From Synechococcus sp. PCC 7336 (GTDB lineage: Bacteria > Cyanobacteriota > Cyanobacteriia > Thermostichales > PCC-7336), in assembly GCF_000332275.1 (NCBI RefSeq), contig NZ_CM001776.1, positions 2,438,789-2,502,788 of the forward strand: 64,000 nt of DNA, written 5' to 3'. Every line of letters starts with the position of its first letter. Position 1 is the first letter of the stretch. Shown here one piece after another: positions 1 to 9,927 of the stretch. Below the pieces are notes generated by a model. It was not told the origin of the DNA. It ran no database searches and saw nothing but the letters and a program-made list of their open reading frames with translations. The position numbers were made by a program, and so were the translations under genes.

Positions 1-105
1 GGGGATAAGGTGCTCTATTCCAAGTACGCCGGAACCGAAGTCAAACTCGGCGACGATGAGTGCGTGCTGCTGGCAGAACGCGACATCTTGGCGATTGTGG
101 AGTAA
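1..105 (+). CDS. groES: GroES co-chaperonin, C-terminal end only
   Basis: The first 34 codons are open and end in TAA at 103-105. The translation begins [14 protein letters not shown] and ends RDILAIVE, the conserved C-terminus of the 10-kDa co-chaperonin that caps GroEL. The 5' part and promoter lie outside the window. It sits 93 bp upstream of groEL on the same strand, the normal groESL operon order, so co-transcription is expected. Any CIRCE/HrcA operator would be upstream and cannot be checked here. Confidence 0.95.
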   Translation, partial: GDKVLYSKYAGTEVKLGDDECVLLAERDILAIVE

Positions 106-177
106 TGCGATCGTGGAGTCATTCTGCTCCTCGCGCATTCGAGCGCGCTCATTTCACGACTGAATCTGTTCACTTAG

Positions 178-1827
<1,650 letters not shown>

Positions 1828-1873
1828 AGCCCGCGATGGTTGGCATTTTCGCCAATCTCGCTAAACCTTCATA

Positions 1874-1903
1874 CTCCCGGCTGTTAGTGGCCGGGAGCTT
1901 TTT
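1874..1903 (+). terminator. Rho-independent terminator of groESL
   Basis: A perfect 8-bp stem, CTCCCGGC (1874-1881) with GCCGGGAG (1890-1897), closes an 8-nt loop and is followed by CTTTTT. It lies 47 bp after the groEL stop and is oriented to end groESL transcription before the convergent gene at 1941. Confidence 0.9.
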
Positions 1904-1940
1904 GGGTTGGAAATTTTCCGATTCGTGCGTGCCCCTATGC

Positions 1941-3518
1941 TTAGGAATGCCGCTCGGCAGAAACTGTATGGATTGAACGACTAAAATCGGAGGGCGGCAC
2001 ACTCAATAATGCCAAATTATATCCAGCCCAGGCTAAGCCAAAGGCAAGCGACATCGTCGATTCTGGTGCCTGACTGACAAAGTACTTGACGATACCGATG
2101 ACGATCGCGCCGATCGTCAGCAGAATCACTAGTGCTTGCGGTCCAAACGAGAGTTGAGAAGACCTGCGAGCCAATGGCAGCGTGCCTTTCAAAGACAGAA
2201 CCAGTGCTTGAATGGATTGAAAAAATTGCGCTCCTGTCTGGCGCTCCGCTTGCCATGCCGATCGCCATCGAGCTGGACTGAAGGAGGCCAGCCACGCCAG
2301 CCGACCGACGATCGCATAGGGCAAAAACCAGGCAAAGAAGCTGCGATCGAAGGCTGGAACCGGTGTTTGACCGGTCCATAAAAACCAGATGGGCACGAAA
2401 AAGTACAGCAGTGCTGCTAGGCCCCCACCACTCCACAGCCCCAGCCACACATACTGAAATCGCTGAGCCTGCGACACGGACACCTGCCACCAAGGCAGCA
2501 ATCGCAGCGAGTGTAACACCGCCAGTAACATCATTAAGCGATTCCGCAGCGGCAATAGTCCTCCCACAACGCCACTGGCGCGGCAAATATAGGATTTCCA
2601 ACCGCGTATGTGTAATTCCGTCCCCAACCGAACGGGATAGTCCAGATCGATGGCAGGTAACTCAGCTAAAGCGCGGCGGCGGAAGATCGCGCCACTGCCC
2701 AATAGCGGTGCAGACTCCCCCCCTGTTTCCCCAATCGGAATTAGGTGCTGGAGGGGGTGGATCGCGCGAGGCTGGCTCGCTTGCCGCAATAGGGTTTGCA
2801 CAAATCCTGTCTTGTTGGCGATGGGAGCACGTTCGATGCTGTCGAAAAAGTAGGGCAGCGATCGCTTCAGTAATTGCCGATCTGGACTTTGACCGGGCTC
2901 TAACAGCAAAAGGTAGTCCCCAAAGGTGGAGTTCTCTGCGAGTACGAATGCGAGCGCAGTAGAGCGATCGCCAGTGTGGGCAATGTAGTCGCAGGGCACC
3001 GAGCTGGCCCCCTGCTGTAATGCAGGATCGGCCCCGCAGTCGACAATGCGGACAAACAGTCGATGCCAGGGATAGTCGAGCTGGGTGGCCTCGCGAGCCG
3101 TTTGGGTAGTGGCTTCCACAGATTCCTTCTGCCGCAGGATAAAGATATCGACATAGGGCAGCTCCGCCAGCGATCGCTCTAACGCTGGAAACAGGGTATC
3201 GGGAGCGCGAAACCAGCCTAGCTGGCTCAGGCTGAACCCAATTGCCCCTAACAGGGTTAGAGCTTCTGCCGCTAAAAAGATCCAGGAAAAGACAACACGA
3301 TCGGTCGACATGCCGCGACTGATGCGCCAAGACAGATAGGCAACCCCCAACACGAGATGGGCGATCGCCAGCAATACAAATAGATAAAACCGCAGCGGCG
3401 GCGGAAAGTTGTTCCTTGCTTTCAAACGATTGCCCCGCACCCGATCTCCAGTTTGACTCACTGTTTTTCTGCGACCTCTCACACTGCTGCTTATTTTAAT
3501 GCTGCCCGTGCCCCTCAC
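1941..3518 (-). CDS. BcsA-like family 2 glycosyltransferase membrane protein, catalytically degenerate
   Basis: About 525 aa with two membrane segments near the N-terminus, a cytosolic domain of about 270 residues, then several C-terminal membrane helices. The layout is that of processive GT2 enzymes of the cellulose-synthase type. At the place of the sugar-nucleotide DxD there is LLLEPGQSPDRQLLKRSLPY, where active relatives have LDADHxP. The TED motif of the acceptor site is also not evident (GTELHIRGWKSYI follows). The GSGAIFRRRAL strand is kept, and QAQRF may be a weak QxxRW. I infer a pseudo-glycosyltransferase or a strongly diverged enzyme. The start is uncertain: GTG at 3518 gives an extended basic N-terminus, and later GTG codons are possible. 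It lies downstream of psbC, separated by a terminator. Confidence 0.75.
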   Translation of the reverse strand: MRGTGSIKISSSVRGRRKTVSQTGDRVRGNRLKARNNFPPPLRFYLFVLLAIAHLVLGVAYLSWRISRGMSTDRVVFSWIFLAAEALTLLGAIGFSLSQLGWFRAPDTLFPALERSLAELPYVDIFILRQKESVEATTQTAREATQLDYPWHRLFVRIVDCGADPALQQGASSVPCDYIAHTGDRSTALAFVLAENSTFGDYLLLLEPGQSPDRQLLKRSLPYFFDSIERAPIANKTGFVQTLLRQASQPRAIHPLQHLIPIGETGGESAPLLGSGAIFRRRALAELPAIDLDYPVRLGTELHIRGWKSYICRASGVVGGLLPLRNRLMMLLAVLHSLRLLPWWQVSVSQAQRFQYVWLGLWSGGGLAALLYFFVPIWFLWTGQTPVPAFDRSFFAWFLPYAIVGRLAWLASFSPARWRSAWQAERQTGAQFFQSIQALVLSLKGTLPLARRSSQLSFGPQALVILLTIGAIVIGIVKYFVSQAPESTMSLAFGLAWAGYNLALLSVPPSDFSRSIHTVSAERHS

Positions 3519-3523
3519 TTCCT

Positions 3524-3613
3524 TTACGCTATGGCAACAGAGGAAGCAGGCAGTTACGCTATGGCAACAGAGGAAGCAGGCAGTTACGCTATGGCAACAG
3601 AGGAAGCAGGCAG
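3524..3613. repeat. Three perfect 30-bp tandem repeats
   Basis: The unit runs from TTACGCTATGG to GAAGCAGGCAG, 30 bp, present three times at 3524-3553, 3554-3583 and 3584-3613 without a mismatch. It lies directly upstream of the start region of the minus-strand glycosyltransferase-like gene and downstream of psbC. The unit length is a multiple of three and one frame reads AMATEEAGSY repeatedly, but I see no supporting gene structure. It may be a variable-number repeat in the 5' leader. Confidence 0.95.
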
Positions 3614-3640
3614 TTGCGCGATCGCGATTGAGAGCGGCCA

Positions 3641-3673
3641 GATAAAAAAGCCCCCAAAAAGCTTTGGGGGCTT
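3641..3673 (-). terminator. Rho-independent terminator of psbD-psbC
   Basis: An 11-bp perfect stem, AAGCCCCCAAA (3648-3658) with TTTGGGGGCTT (3663-3673), has a 4-nt loop. Read on the minus strand it is followed by CTTTTTTATC, a good U tract. It lies 46 bp beyond the psbC stop. Confidence 0.9.
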
Positions 3674-3718
3674 CGATCGAGCTTGTTTGGATCGTTAGAT
3701 CCTGGAAACAGACTGCCG

Positions 3719-5095
3719 TTAACGCAGTTGCTTCATGCGCAAAGCGGGTTCGCTCTCGCGCTCGATGCCTTTCTCAAAACCAGCCACAGCAGCGCGGGCA
3801 CGACCGGCATGCCACAGGTGACCGACAAAGAAGAAGAAGCCCAGAATAAAGTTATGCGCAGCCAGCCAAGATCGAGGGCTCACGTAGTTCACCGTATTGA
3901 TCTCGGTAATAATGCCACCCACAGAGTTCAGAGAACCAATAGCAGGGTGAGTCATGTACTCTGCCGCACGGCGAGCTTGCCAAGGTTGAATGTCATTCTT
4001 GAGCTTGCCGATATCCAAACCATTGGGGCCGCGCAGGGGCTCTAACCAAGGAGCTTCAACGTCCCAGAAGCGCATGGTCTCGCCACCCATGATGATTTCG
4101 CCTGTGGGAGAGCGCATCAGATATTTACCCAGACCGGTCGGGCCTTGAGCCTGAGAAATGTTTGCCCCCAAACGTTGGTCGCGGACCAAGAAGGTAAAGG
4201 CTTGAGCTTGAGATGCCTCGGGTTCAGTCGGACCGTAGAACTCGCTGGGATAGACAGTGTTGTTAAACCACACGAAGCACACAGAAATAAAGCTCATCAA
4301 AGAAACAGCCGCCAAGCTGTAGGACAGATAGGCTTCACCCGACCAGACAAAGGCACGACGGGCCCAACCAAAAGGCTTGGTCAAAATATGCCAGACGCCA
4401 CCACCGATACAGATTAGGGCGATGTAGATGTGGCCGCCAACTACATCCTCTAGGTTGTTGACGCTGACAATCCAGCCTTCGCCACCAAACGGAGATTTGA
4501 CGAGATAGCCAAAGATCGTCGTCGGATCGAGAGTTGGATTAGTAATCAGGCGAACGTCACCGCCACCCGGTGCATTGGTGTCGTAGAGACCGCCAAACCA
4601 CATCGCCTTAGCCACCAGCAACAAGGCACCCAATCCCAGCAGGATCAGGTGAATGCCGATGATGGTGGTCATCTTGTTCTTATCTTTCCAGTCGTAGCCG
4701 AAGAAGGAAGAATATTGTTCGAGGGTTTCGGGACCGCGCAGAGCGTGGTAAATGCCGCCAACACCCAGAACGGCAGAAGAAACTAGGTGCAAGACACCCA
4801 CAACAAAGTAGGGGAAGACACTCACCACTTCGCCGCCGGGGCCGACGCCCCAACCCAAAGATGCCAGGTGGGGAATCAAAATGGCGCCCTGTTCGTACAT
4901 GGGCTTGTTGGGCACAAAGTGAGCCACTTCAAATAGGGTCATTGCGCCCGTCCAGAACACAATCAGACCCGCATGGGCGACGTGTGCCCCCAGCAAACGG
5001 CCAGAGAGATTAATCAGGCGTGCATTACCGGACCACCAGGCGAAACCGCCTTGGGTACGATCTCGCAACGCCGCCGAGTCAAACGCGACAGTCAC
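3719..5095 (-). CDS. psbC: Photosystem II CP43 chlorophyll-binding core antenna protein
   Basis: 458 aa from GTG at 5095. CP43 is a six-helix thylakoid protein that binds about 13 chlorophylls, funnels energy to the reaction centre and ligates the Mn4CaO5 cluster. Family sequence is unmistakable: [38 protein letters not shown] (the Glu and Arg near residues 342-345 correspond to the Mn-cluster ligand pair E354/R357), and [11 protein letters not shown] at the C-terminus. I chose GTG at 5095 because the product then starts [15 protein letters not shown], matching the known GTG-initiated N-terminus, and GGAGG lies 9 nt upstream. A longer in-frame TTG start at 5128 is unlikely. The gene begins 95 bp after the psbD stop instead of overlapping it. 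Confidence 0.97.
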   Translation of the reverse strand: MTVAFDSAALRDRTQGGFAWWSGNARLINLSGRLLGAHVAHAGLIVFWTGAMTLFEVAHFVPNKPMYEQGAILIPHLASLGWGVGPGGEVVSVFPYFVVGVLHLVSSAVLGVGGIYHALRGPETLEQYSSFFGYDWKDKNKMTTIIGIHLILLGLGALLLVAKAMWFGGLYDTNAPGGGDVRLITNPTLDPTTIFGYLVKSPFGGEGWIVSVNNLEDVVGGHIYIALICIGGGVWHILTKPFGWARRAFVWSGEAYLSYSLAAVSLMSFISVCFVWFNNTVYPSEFYGPTEPEASQAQAFTFLVRDQRLGANISQAQGPTGLGKYLMRSPTGEIIMGGETMRFWDVEAPWLEPLRGPNGLDIGKLKNDIQPWQARRAAEYMTHPAIGSLNSVGGIITEINTVNYVSPRSWLAAHNFILGFFFFVGHLWHAGRARAAVAGFEKGIERESEPALRMKQLR

Positions 5096-5149
5096 AGGAG
5101 AGAACCTCCACGGAAGAAGTACAAACAATCAAGTCTTAAATTAAGAATA

Positions 5150-5174
5150 GGGCAAACCCGGTCGGGGCTTGCCC
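5150..5174 (-). other. Hairpin in the psbD-psbC intercistronic gap
   Basis: GGGCAA (5150-5155) pairs with TTGCCC (5169-5174), and inner CCCG (5157-5160) pairs with CGGG (5163-5166), giving a GC-rich stem with a small internal bulge. On the minus strand it is followed by TATTCTTAATTTAAG, which is T-rich but not a clean U tract. It may be an RNA-processing or stability element, or a leaky attenuator between the two cistrons. The psbC Shine-Dalgarno lies about 40 nt downstream and is not sequestered. Confidence 0.6.
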
Positions 5175-5190
5175 TGATGGTGGGCTCTAC

Positions 5191-6249
5191 TTACAGAGCG
5201 TTACCGCGAGGCAGAACCTCTTCGGGGAAAACATAGTTGCGCTGAGGCTGGTCCTGAGGAGCCATCCAAGCGCGAATCCCTTCATTGAGCAGGATGTTCT
5301 TGGTGTAGAACGTCTCGAACTCGGGGTCTTCTGCCGCCCGAATCTCCTGGCTGACAAAGTCGTATGCCCGCAGATTCAAGGCCACACCCACAATGCCAAT
5401 CGACGCCATCCACAACCCCATCACCGGCACAAACAGCATGAAAAAGTGCAGCCAGCGCTTGTTGGAAAAGGCAATCCCGAAAATCTGACTCCAGAATCGG
5501 TTCGCCGTCACCATCGAGTAGGTCTCTTCCGCCTGCGTGGGCTCGAAGGCGCGGAAGGTGTTGGCCGAATCTTCATCTTCGTACAAGGTGTTCTCCACCG
5601 TCGCGCCGTGAATGGCACACAGCAGCGCACCCCCCAGCACGCCGGCCACCCCCATCATGTGGAAGGGATTGAGCGTCCAGTTGTGGAACCCTTGCAAAAA
5701 CAGCAAGAAGCGGAAAATTGCCGCCACCCCAAAGCTGGGGGCAAAAAACCAGCCCGCTTGCCCCAAGGGGTACATCAAAAACACCGACACAAACACCGCA
5801 ATCGGCGCGGAGAAGGCGATCGCGTTATAGGGACGAATCCCCACCAAACGAGCCACCTCGAACTGACGCAGCATGAAGCCGATCAGGGCAAAAGCACCGT
5901 GCAAGGCGACGAAGGTCCACAGACCGCCGATTTGGCACCAGCGGGTGAAGTCCCCTTGGGCTTCGGGACCCCACAGCAGCAGCAGGGAGTGACCCATGCT
6001 TTCAGCCGGGGTGGAGACGGCCACCGTCAGGAAGTTCGCCCCTTCGAGATAGGAGCTCGCCAATCCGTGGGTGTACCAAGAAGTTACAAACGTTGTACCG
6101 GTCAGCCAACCGCCGATGGACAGGAACGCACAGGGAAAAAGCAGCAAGCCGGACCAGCCTACGAAAACGAAGCGGTCACGCTTGAGCCAGTCGTCCATGA
6201 TGTCGAACCAGCCCCGGCTGACTTGACCGCGACCCATTGCGATGGTCAT
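5191..6249 (-). CDS. psbD: Photosystem II reaction-centre protein D2
   Basis: 352 aa, exactly the family length. D2 pairs with D1 in the thylakoid to bind P680, pheophytin, plastoquinone QA and the non-haem iron. Visible hallmarks: [16 protein letters not shown] start, LMYPLGQ with redox-active Tyr160, [10 protein letters not shown] (His197 to P680), [12 protein letters not shown] (His214, iron/QA site), and [13 protein letters not shown] (His268, iron). The C-terminus is [13 protein letters not shown]. The start has the Shine-Dalgarno AGAGGAAA 4-5 nt upstream. It is the first gene of a psbD-psbC operon with a good promoter at 6323-6351. Cyanobacteria often have a second psbD copy elsewhere. 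Confidence 0.98.
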   Translation of the reverse strand: MTIAMGRGQVSRGWFDIMDDWLKRDRFVFVGWSGLLLFPCAFLSIGGWLTGTTFVTSWYTHGLASSYLEGANFLTVAVSTPAESMGHSLLLLWGPEAQGDFTRWCQIGGLWTFVALHGAFALIGFMLRQFEVARLVGIRPYNAIAFSAPIAVFVSVFLMYPLGQAGWFFAPSFGVAAIFRFLLFLQGFHNWTLNPFHMMGVAGVLGGALLCAIHGATVENTLYEDEDSANTFRAFEPTQAEETYSMVTANRFWSQIFGIAFSNKRWLHFFMLFVPVMGLWMASIGIVGVALNLRAYDFVSQEIRAAEDPEFETFYTKNILLNEGIRAWMAPQDQPQRNYVFPEEVLPRGNAL

Positions 6250-6322
6250 AAGATTTCCTCTCTTAGCTCAAGTCAAACAAAAGATAAGAATGCAATAAAG
6301 CAAGACTTATAAGGTATTTATA

Positions 6323-6351
6323 TAAATAGCCGGATTCTTACGAAATATCAA
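6323..6351 (-). promoter_or_regulatory. Sigma-70-type promoter of psbD-psbC
   Basis: On the minus strand TTGATA (6346-6351) is separated by exactly 17 bp from TATTTA (6323-6328), inside the AT-rich stretch TATTTATATAAATACC. The predicted transcription start is near 6316, giving a leader of about 65 nt before the psbD ATG. Apart from this promoter and a run of T-rich sequence further upstream, I see no gene in 6250-6620. Confidence 0.6.
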
Positions 6352-6623
6352 GAGGCAATACTTTTCCCTAAGCTTTTCCCCCTGCGATTTACTTATTGAG
6401 TAGATTTACTTATCTTGGTCGGGTTTTAGAGAGCCTGTACGGGATAGCGCGTCCAGATACCTTGGTTTTCTTAAGGTATTCCTCAATTATTGTCACCAAT
6501 CTCCCCGACAGTAGAGATGAATTTATGTAAAGCTGCAGCTCGCGATAGGATGGCGTCAGTCAGTGGGCTGGACCTGCCCGAAACTGCAAGGGATTTAAGC
6601 TGTGATAGCGGATTTGAGCTGTG

Positions 6624-7268
6624 ATGATTTCAATGCCTGCGAGAGTGCGCAAAATGTTGAAATTCACACCTGCAGTGTCGATCGCGATCGCCTGCACGAT
6701 CGCACTTTTGACTCTGCCAGCTACTGCCCAGCGGCTGCGAGATCTGACGTTTATGGTCGATCGCATCTACGAGCGGCTGCCGGATCTGCCTCGAGAAAAT
6801 AACTATGTCAGCTTGACGGGCAGATCCGCCCCCGAGAGTACCTGGGTCAAGCGGCTGTTTTTGTACCACATTCGCACTCAGGGACGGCTGCCAACGAATC
6901 GGTTTGATTGGCGTTTGACCTTTGCAGATTATTTAGGTGCCAATGTGCCTATGTATGCCTCGCAATATCCTGGAGCCGACAGCTTCTTGACGAATCCTCT
7001 CAGCGGCGATCGCGATCGCTTTCAGGCGTTGAGCCGTCAAGATCGCAACAGGCTGCTCGCCACAATTTTGGACATTTACGAATCGCCCGATATTATCAAT
7101 CCCCTCCAATTAGCGGTAACCGGTGCTACAACAGCGGCAATTGATACCTCAGCAGGCTCAACTCCCATAGAGGACGAGTCGAATGAAGGCCCAGCGGAGG
7201 AGCGCTCGCCCACTCGCACCCTTGAAGTGGTGGAGCCCGGTGGCGCTGAATTATTAAGACCTCGGTAG
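6624..7268 (+). CDS. Conserved cyanobacterial secreted protein of unknown function
   Basis: About 214 aa. It has a clear signal peptide: basic MLKF, hydrophobic AVSIAIACTIALLTL, then PATAQ with a likely cleavage after ATA. The mature part (RLRDLTFMVDRIYERLPDLP, then WVKRLFLYHIRTQGRLP, DWRLTFADYLG, YPGADSFLTNP) resembles a short secreted family I associate with cyanobacteria, with no assigned role. The C-terminal 55 residues are acidic and low in complexity. Start codons GTG 6621, ATG 6624 and ATG 6654 are all possible; the last gives the most compact signal peptide. It is followed 11 bp later by the DUF1818 gene. Confidence 0.75.
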   Translation: MISMPARVRKMLKFTPAVSIAIACTIALLTLPATAQRLRDLTFMVDRIYERLPDLPRENNYVSLTGRSAPESTWVKRLFLYHIRTQGRLPTNRFDWRLTFADYLGANVPMYASQYPGADSFLTNPLSGDRDRFQALSRQDRNRLLATILDIYESPDIINPLQLAVTGATTAAIDTSAGSTPIEDESNEGPAEERSPTRTLEVVEPGGAELLRPR

Positions 7269-7279
7269 AGCGGGCGGGC

Positions 7280-7696
7280 GTGAGTCAATTCTTCAGTCAA
7301 CTGCACGACACGACCTTCCTCTCGGGGGCAGGTTGGCGCGTGGGTTGGCAGCCGCAGCGGGGGGAGTTTTGTGCTCTGGTCGGAGCCGATACTTGGGCGC
7401 TGGAACTGACGCAATCGGAATGGCAGGCATTGGGTCGGGCATTGCGGGCGATTCAAATGGCGATCGCCGCTGCGCGAGAGACATTGATGGAGGCAGAAAG
7501 TGTCACGATCGAGCAACAGACTCAAGAGTTGACCTTGATTGCAACAGGCATTCCCCCCCAGTTGGATTTGTACTTGCAGCTACACCGCCGCAGGGGCGCA
7601 GAAGGATTTTGGCGGAGTGAGGCTGTACCGTCGTTAGTGGCTGCTGTCGAGCAATTATTTGAGGAGAGTGCAGCAACGTCGACAGATTCTGTTTGA
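7280..7696 (+). CDS. DUF1818 family protein
   Basis: 138 aa, cytosolic, from GTG at 7280. The pattern GWRVGW followed by a short segment, ALVGADTWALELTQSEW, and RRGAEGFWRSEAVPSLV near the end matches the cyanobacteria-specific DUF1818 family (about 115-130 aa). Function is unknown. It starts 11 bp after the secreted protein gene and may be co-transcribed with it. bolA follows after 73 bp. Confidence 0.8.
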   Translation: MSQFFSQLHDTTFLSGAGWRVGWQPQRGEFCALVGADTWALELTQSEWQALGRALRAIQMAIAAARETLMEAESVTIEQQTQELTLIATGIPPQLDLYLQLHRRRGAEGFWRSEAVPSLVAAVEQLFEESAATSTDSV

Positions 7697-7769
7697 GCAA
7701 TTCCTTTTTGACCAATCCCGAGGGGTCGTCTATCTTAGCGTTGGTGTTGTTCGAGCAAAATAGTCAGCC

Positions 7770-8036
7770 ATGAACCCCGCACAAGTCCGAGAGCTTCTCG
7801 CCCAGACATTTCCCGACGCCAAGATTTACGTGGGGGATTTGACTGGTACGGGCGATCACTTTCAGGCAGAGGTGGTGAGCGATCGCTTCACGGGCCTCAA
7901 TACGATTAAGCAGCATCGCTTGGTATACGGTGCCCTGCAAGCGTACATCGACAGTGGCGAGCTTCACGCTCTGCAGCTCAAAACCTATTCGCCCCAGCAA
8001 TGGCAGCAAACGCGAGTGCAAATCGAAGGCCCTTAG
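7770..8036 (+). CDS. bolA: BolA family protein
   Basis: 88 aa. BolA-like proteins pair with monothiol glutaredoxins to bind [2Fe-2S] clusters and take part in iron sensing or cluster trafficking. Seen here: MNPAQVRELLAQTFPDAKIYV, then GDHFQAEVVSDRFTGLNTIKQHRLVYGAL, which is the family core with the conserved H of GDHF and of KQHRLVY. Many cyanobacteria have the partner glutaredoxin gene next to bolA. Here it is not adjacent: the next gene is on the other strand and overlaps the bolA stop by 4 bp. Confidence 0.9.
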   Translation: MNPAQVRELLAQTFPDAKIYVGDLTGTGDHFQAEVVSDRFTGLNTIKQHRLVYGALQAYIDSGELHALQLKTYSPQQWQQTRVQIEGP

Positions 8037-8218
8037 ACCCAGCCCAGCTCGTCGAGCACTAATGTAAACACGACAGCAGCCGTCATAATAAGCAAACAGT
8101 TTGGCAAAGAATGGCCGCGTGCGGCAGAGTAGGCACCTGCCAAGCCCGCGCCTACACTGGCAGACATAACGCGGTTTTTGAAGGATGAGTTTTTGCCAGG
8201 ATCGGTGTTGTTATACAT
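8033..8218 (-). CDS. Small membrane protein of unknown function
   Basis: 61 aa from ATG at 8218: MYNNTDPGKNSSFKNRVM, then a glycine/alanine-rich helix (ASVGAGLAGAYSAARG) and a hydrophobic helix (CLLIMTAAVVFTLVLDELGWV), so two membrane segments. The reading frame extends upstream into the 15-bp repeats at 8291-8330, but that part is repetitive and unlikely to be coding. No clear Shine-Dalgarno. It converges on bolA with a 4-bp overlap. I infer a real gene from its sensible topology. Confidence 0.55.
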   Translation of the reverse strand: MYNNTDPGKNSSFKNRVMSASVGAGLAGAYSAARGHSLPNCLLIMTAAVVFTLVLDELGWV

Positions 8219-8290
8219 GTGTAAAAATGTGTATGTGTGAAATTCAAGAGTTTTGAAGGGAGATCGAGCATGACTCGCTCGCAGCCAATC

Positions 8291-8330
8291 GCTCGCCAAC
8301 GGGTCGCTCGCCAACGGGTCGCTCGCCAAC
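8291..8330. repeat. 15-bp tandem repeat, 2.7 copies
   Basis: GCTCGCCAACGGGTC occurs at 8291-8305 and 8306-8320, followed by GCTCGCCAAC at 8321-8330. CCAATCGCTCG flanks the array on both sides. It lies upstream of the small membrane protein gene. No function is evident. Confidence 0.85.
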
Positions 8331-8511
8331 TGGCCAATCGCTCGTGCAGCAAGCAAAGCTAGTCATGCAGTGAACTGGCTCAACGTATCACCGGTTACCT
8401 AGCAGTACTGGAGAGTCTCAACAATTCTTCAATCCAAGGGCACAATGCCGACACAATTCTTCAGGGTTTGCCTAGGCCGAGCGGGGGCGATCGCTCTGCG
8501 CCACCAGAACT

Positions 8512-9186
8512 CTAATGGATTTGCAGCTTGCTCGAGATGGATTTGAGCCGCTCGTAGTCATCTCGCAGCAGAATGGCTAGCGATCGCCCGGCCCCTAAAA
8601 GCCATTGACGGCGGGCGAGATCGGACTGACTAGTTGCGGCACAAGCAGCAGCACTGCATCGCAATACAGCGGCGATTAGCTCGTCGGTGGGTGCCCTCTG
8701 AACCTGCAGCAGAGTGCGCAAAAAGTCGGTGTTGCGACAGAAACGGGCAATCTCGATGTCGTCGCAGCGGAACACCCCCTGATGAATTTGAGGGGGACGG
8801 GGGGGCAAATATTGAAAAGGGGGCAGCAAACCGCCTCGCCGTTCGGAGGGTTCGAAGCCGAGCACGACCACCCGAAACTCGGTGCGCAACATAGCGAAGA
8901 TTTGGGGCTGCTGCGCTTGCAGTTGCTCGGTCGTCAGCCCTAACGGGCGGGTGCGATGGACGGTATCGATAGGCAAGGTGGTGGTGTGGCAGACGACGCC
9001 ATAAATATCGTTATGGGCTGCTTCATCTGAGGCACGCAGCCAACTGCCCAGAGCAGGCATAGTGGGGAAGCTCAGATCCTCGGGGGCAAAGCATTGGGCG
9101 ACATACTCGGTGGTGCTGGTTTCAATCACTTCGCCCAAGTGTTCGGGCGATCGCGGTACGGAGGTGGCAGGCAGCGGAACTCGCAT
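8512..9186 (-). CDS. HAS-barrel domain-like protein
   Basis: 224 aa from ATG at 9186. The N-terminal part MRVPLPATSVPRSPEHLGEVIETSTTEYVAQC followed by ALGSWLRA looks like the HAS-barrel, a small beta-barrel found in archaeal/bacterial HerA-type ATPases and in stand-alone cyanobacterial proteins. The rest (GFEPSERRGGLLPPFQYLPPRPP and a helical C-terminus) is unassigned; no ATPase motif is present. The frame stays open upstream to 9369, but the region before 9186 is low in family similarity and overlaps the sodN promoter. Possible role in DNA or protein remodelling is inference only. Confidence 0.6.
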   Translation of the reverse strand: MRVPLPATSVPRSPEHLGEVIETSTTEYVAQCFAPEDLSFPTMPALGSWLRASDEAAHNDIYGVVCHTTTLPIDTVHRTRPLGLTTEQLQAQQPQIFAMLRTEFRVVVLGFEPSERRGGLLPPFQYLPPRPPQIHQGVFRCDDIEIARFCRNTDFLRTLLQVQRAPTDELIAAVLRCSAAACAATSQSDLARRQWLLGAGRSLAILLRDDYERLKSISSKLQIH

Positions 9187-9302
9187 GGCTTCGAGCAGGT
9201 TAAGAAATCTGGCGGGCGTTCTCCCCAGCCTAGCTGCCATCGGTGCGGGAGGCTTGCAACCGAGCGCGGACCGCAGCGGATCGCTGGGAACCACCGGTGA
9301 AA

Positions 9303-9331
9303 TTGCTGTTCTCCTGAGAGAGCGGTAGAAT
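9303..9331 (+). promoter_or_regulatory. Probable promoter of sodN-sodX
   Basis: TTGCTG (9303-9308) and TAGAAT (9326-9331) are exactly 17 bp apart. The start of transcription would fall near 9338, giving a leader of about 120 nt before the sodN GTG. It faces away from the HAS-barrel gene. Confidence 0.5.
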
Positions 9332-9459
9332 GCCGATCGTGACAGCGCTTGTTCTCCCCATCTCGTCAATCGGTTTGGAGATTGGGCGGGCAGCGGTCTG
9401 AGTTTAATCGAACACTCAACTCACTCAACCAAAGTCCTATCGAAGCGAGGGTATTGCCC

Positions 9460-9927
9460 GTGAGTATTGTTTCCAAGAGCTGGAAGGCGATTGTAAACCT
9501 GCTTGAAGATGTGTCCACCTTACCGGTGACCAGCGCCCACTGCGACATTCCCTGTGGCGTGTACGAGCCCGACACGATGTTCTGGGCAGCTGAAACGGTG
9601 CTGAAAATGCACGAGAAGCTATCAGCGCTGGAACCGCCTGCGGCTGGCGACGCGGCTGGCAAGGTGGCTTACGACCAAACCGTCAGCCGCATGACCGCCG
9701 TGAAGGAAGAGTACGCCCAAAAGTGCAAAAAGGAGTTGCTCATCCTGTGGACGGATTACTTCAAGCCCGAGCATTTTGCGAAGTATTCCGATCTGACCGA
9801 CAAGATTCTCAAGGCCACCAAGCAGTGCTCGACCGTCAAGCGCGGCATTGATGTGGCGGCGGCTGAATCGTTGAAGGCAATGGTGACTGACATTGGCAAT
9901 ATCTTCCGCGCTACAAAGGCTGCTTGA
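9460..9927 (+). CDS. sodN: Nickel-type superoxide dismutase precursor
   Basis: 155 aa from GTG at 9460, chosen because GAGGG lies 8 nt upstream and the leader then has the expected size. Ni-SOD dismutates superoxide as a hexamer. The nickel hook HCDIPCGVY begins at residue 27: His27 becomes the new N-terminus, and Cys28 and Cys32 are the thiolate ligands. The 26-residue leader ending PVTSA must be removed for nickel to bind. The rest (PDTMFWAAETVLKMHEKL, CKKELLILWTDYFKPEH) is the four-helix bundle. The downstream gene sodX encodes the matching protease and overlaps the sodN end by 35 bp. Confidence 0.96.
   Translation: MSIVSKSWKAIVNLLEDVSTLPVTSAHCDIPCGVYEPDTMFWAAETVLKMHEKLSALEPPAAGDAAGKVAYDQTVSRMTAVKEEYAQKCKKELLILWTDYFKPEHFAKYSDLTDKILKATKQCSTVKRGIDVAAAESLKAMVTDIGNIFRATKAA

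Noticed and set aside
2017-3330. Alternative frames inside the glycosyltransferase-like gene
   Set aside because: They lack membrane or domain patterns; the 525-aa frame has a coherent topology.
3453-3698. A plus-strand 81-codon frame over the 30-bp repeats
   Set aside because: The repeat unit is a multiple of three so the frame stays open by chance; no ribosome site and no family.
5446-6312. A 288-codon frame antisense to psbD
   Set aside because: It is fully covered by psbD, whose sequence is unmistakable.
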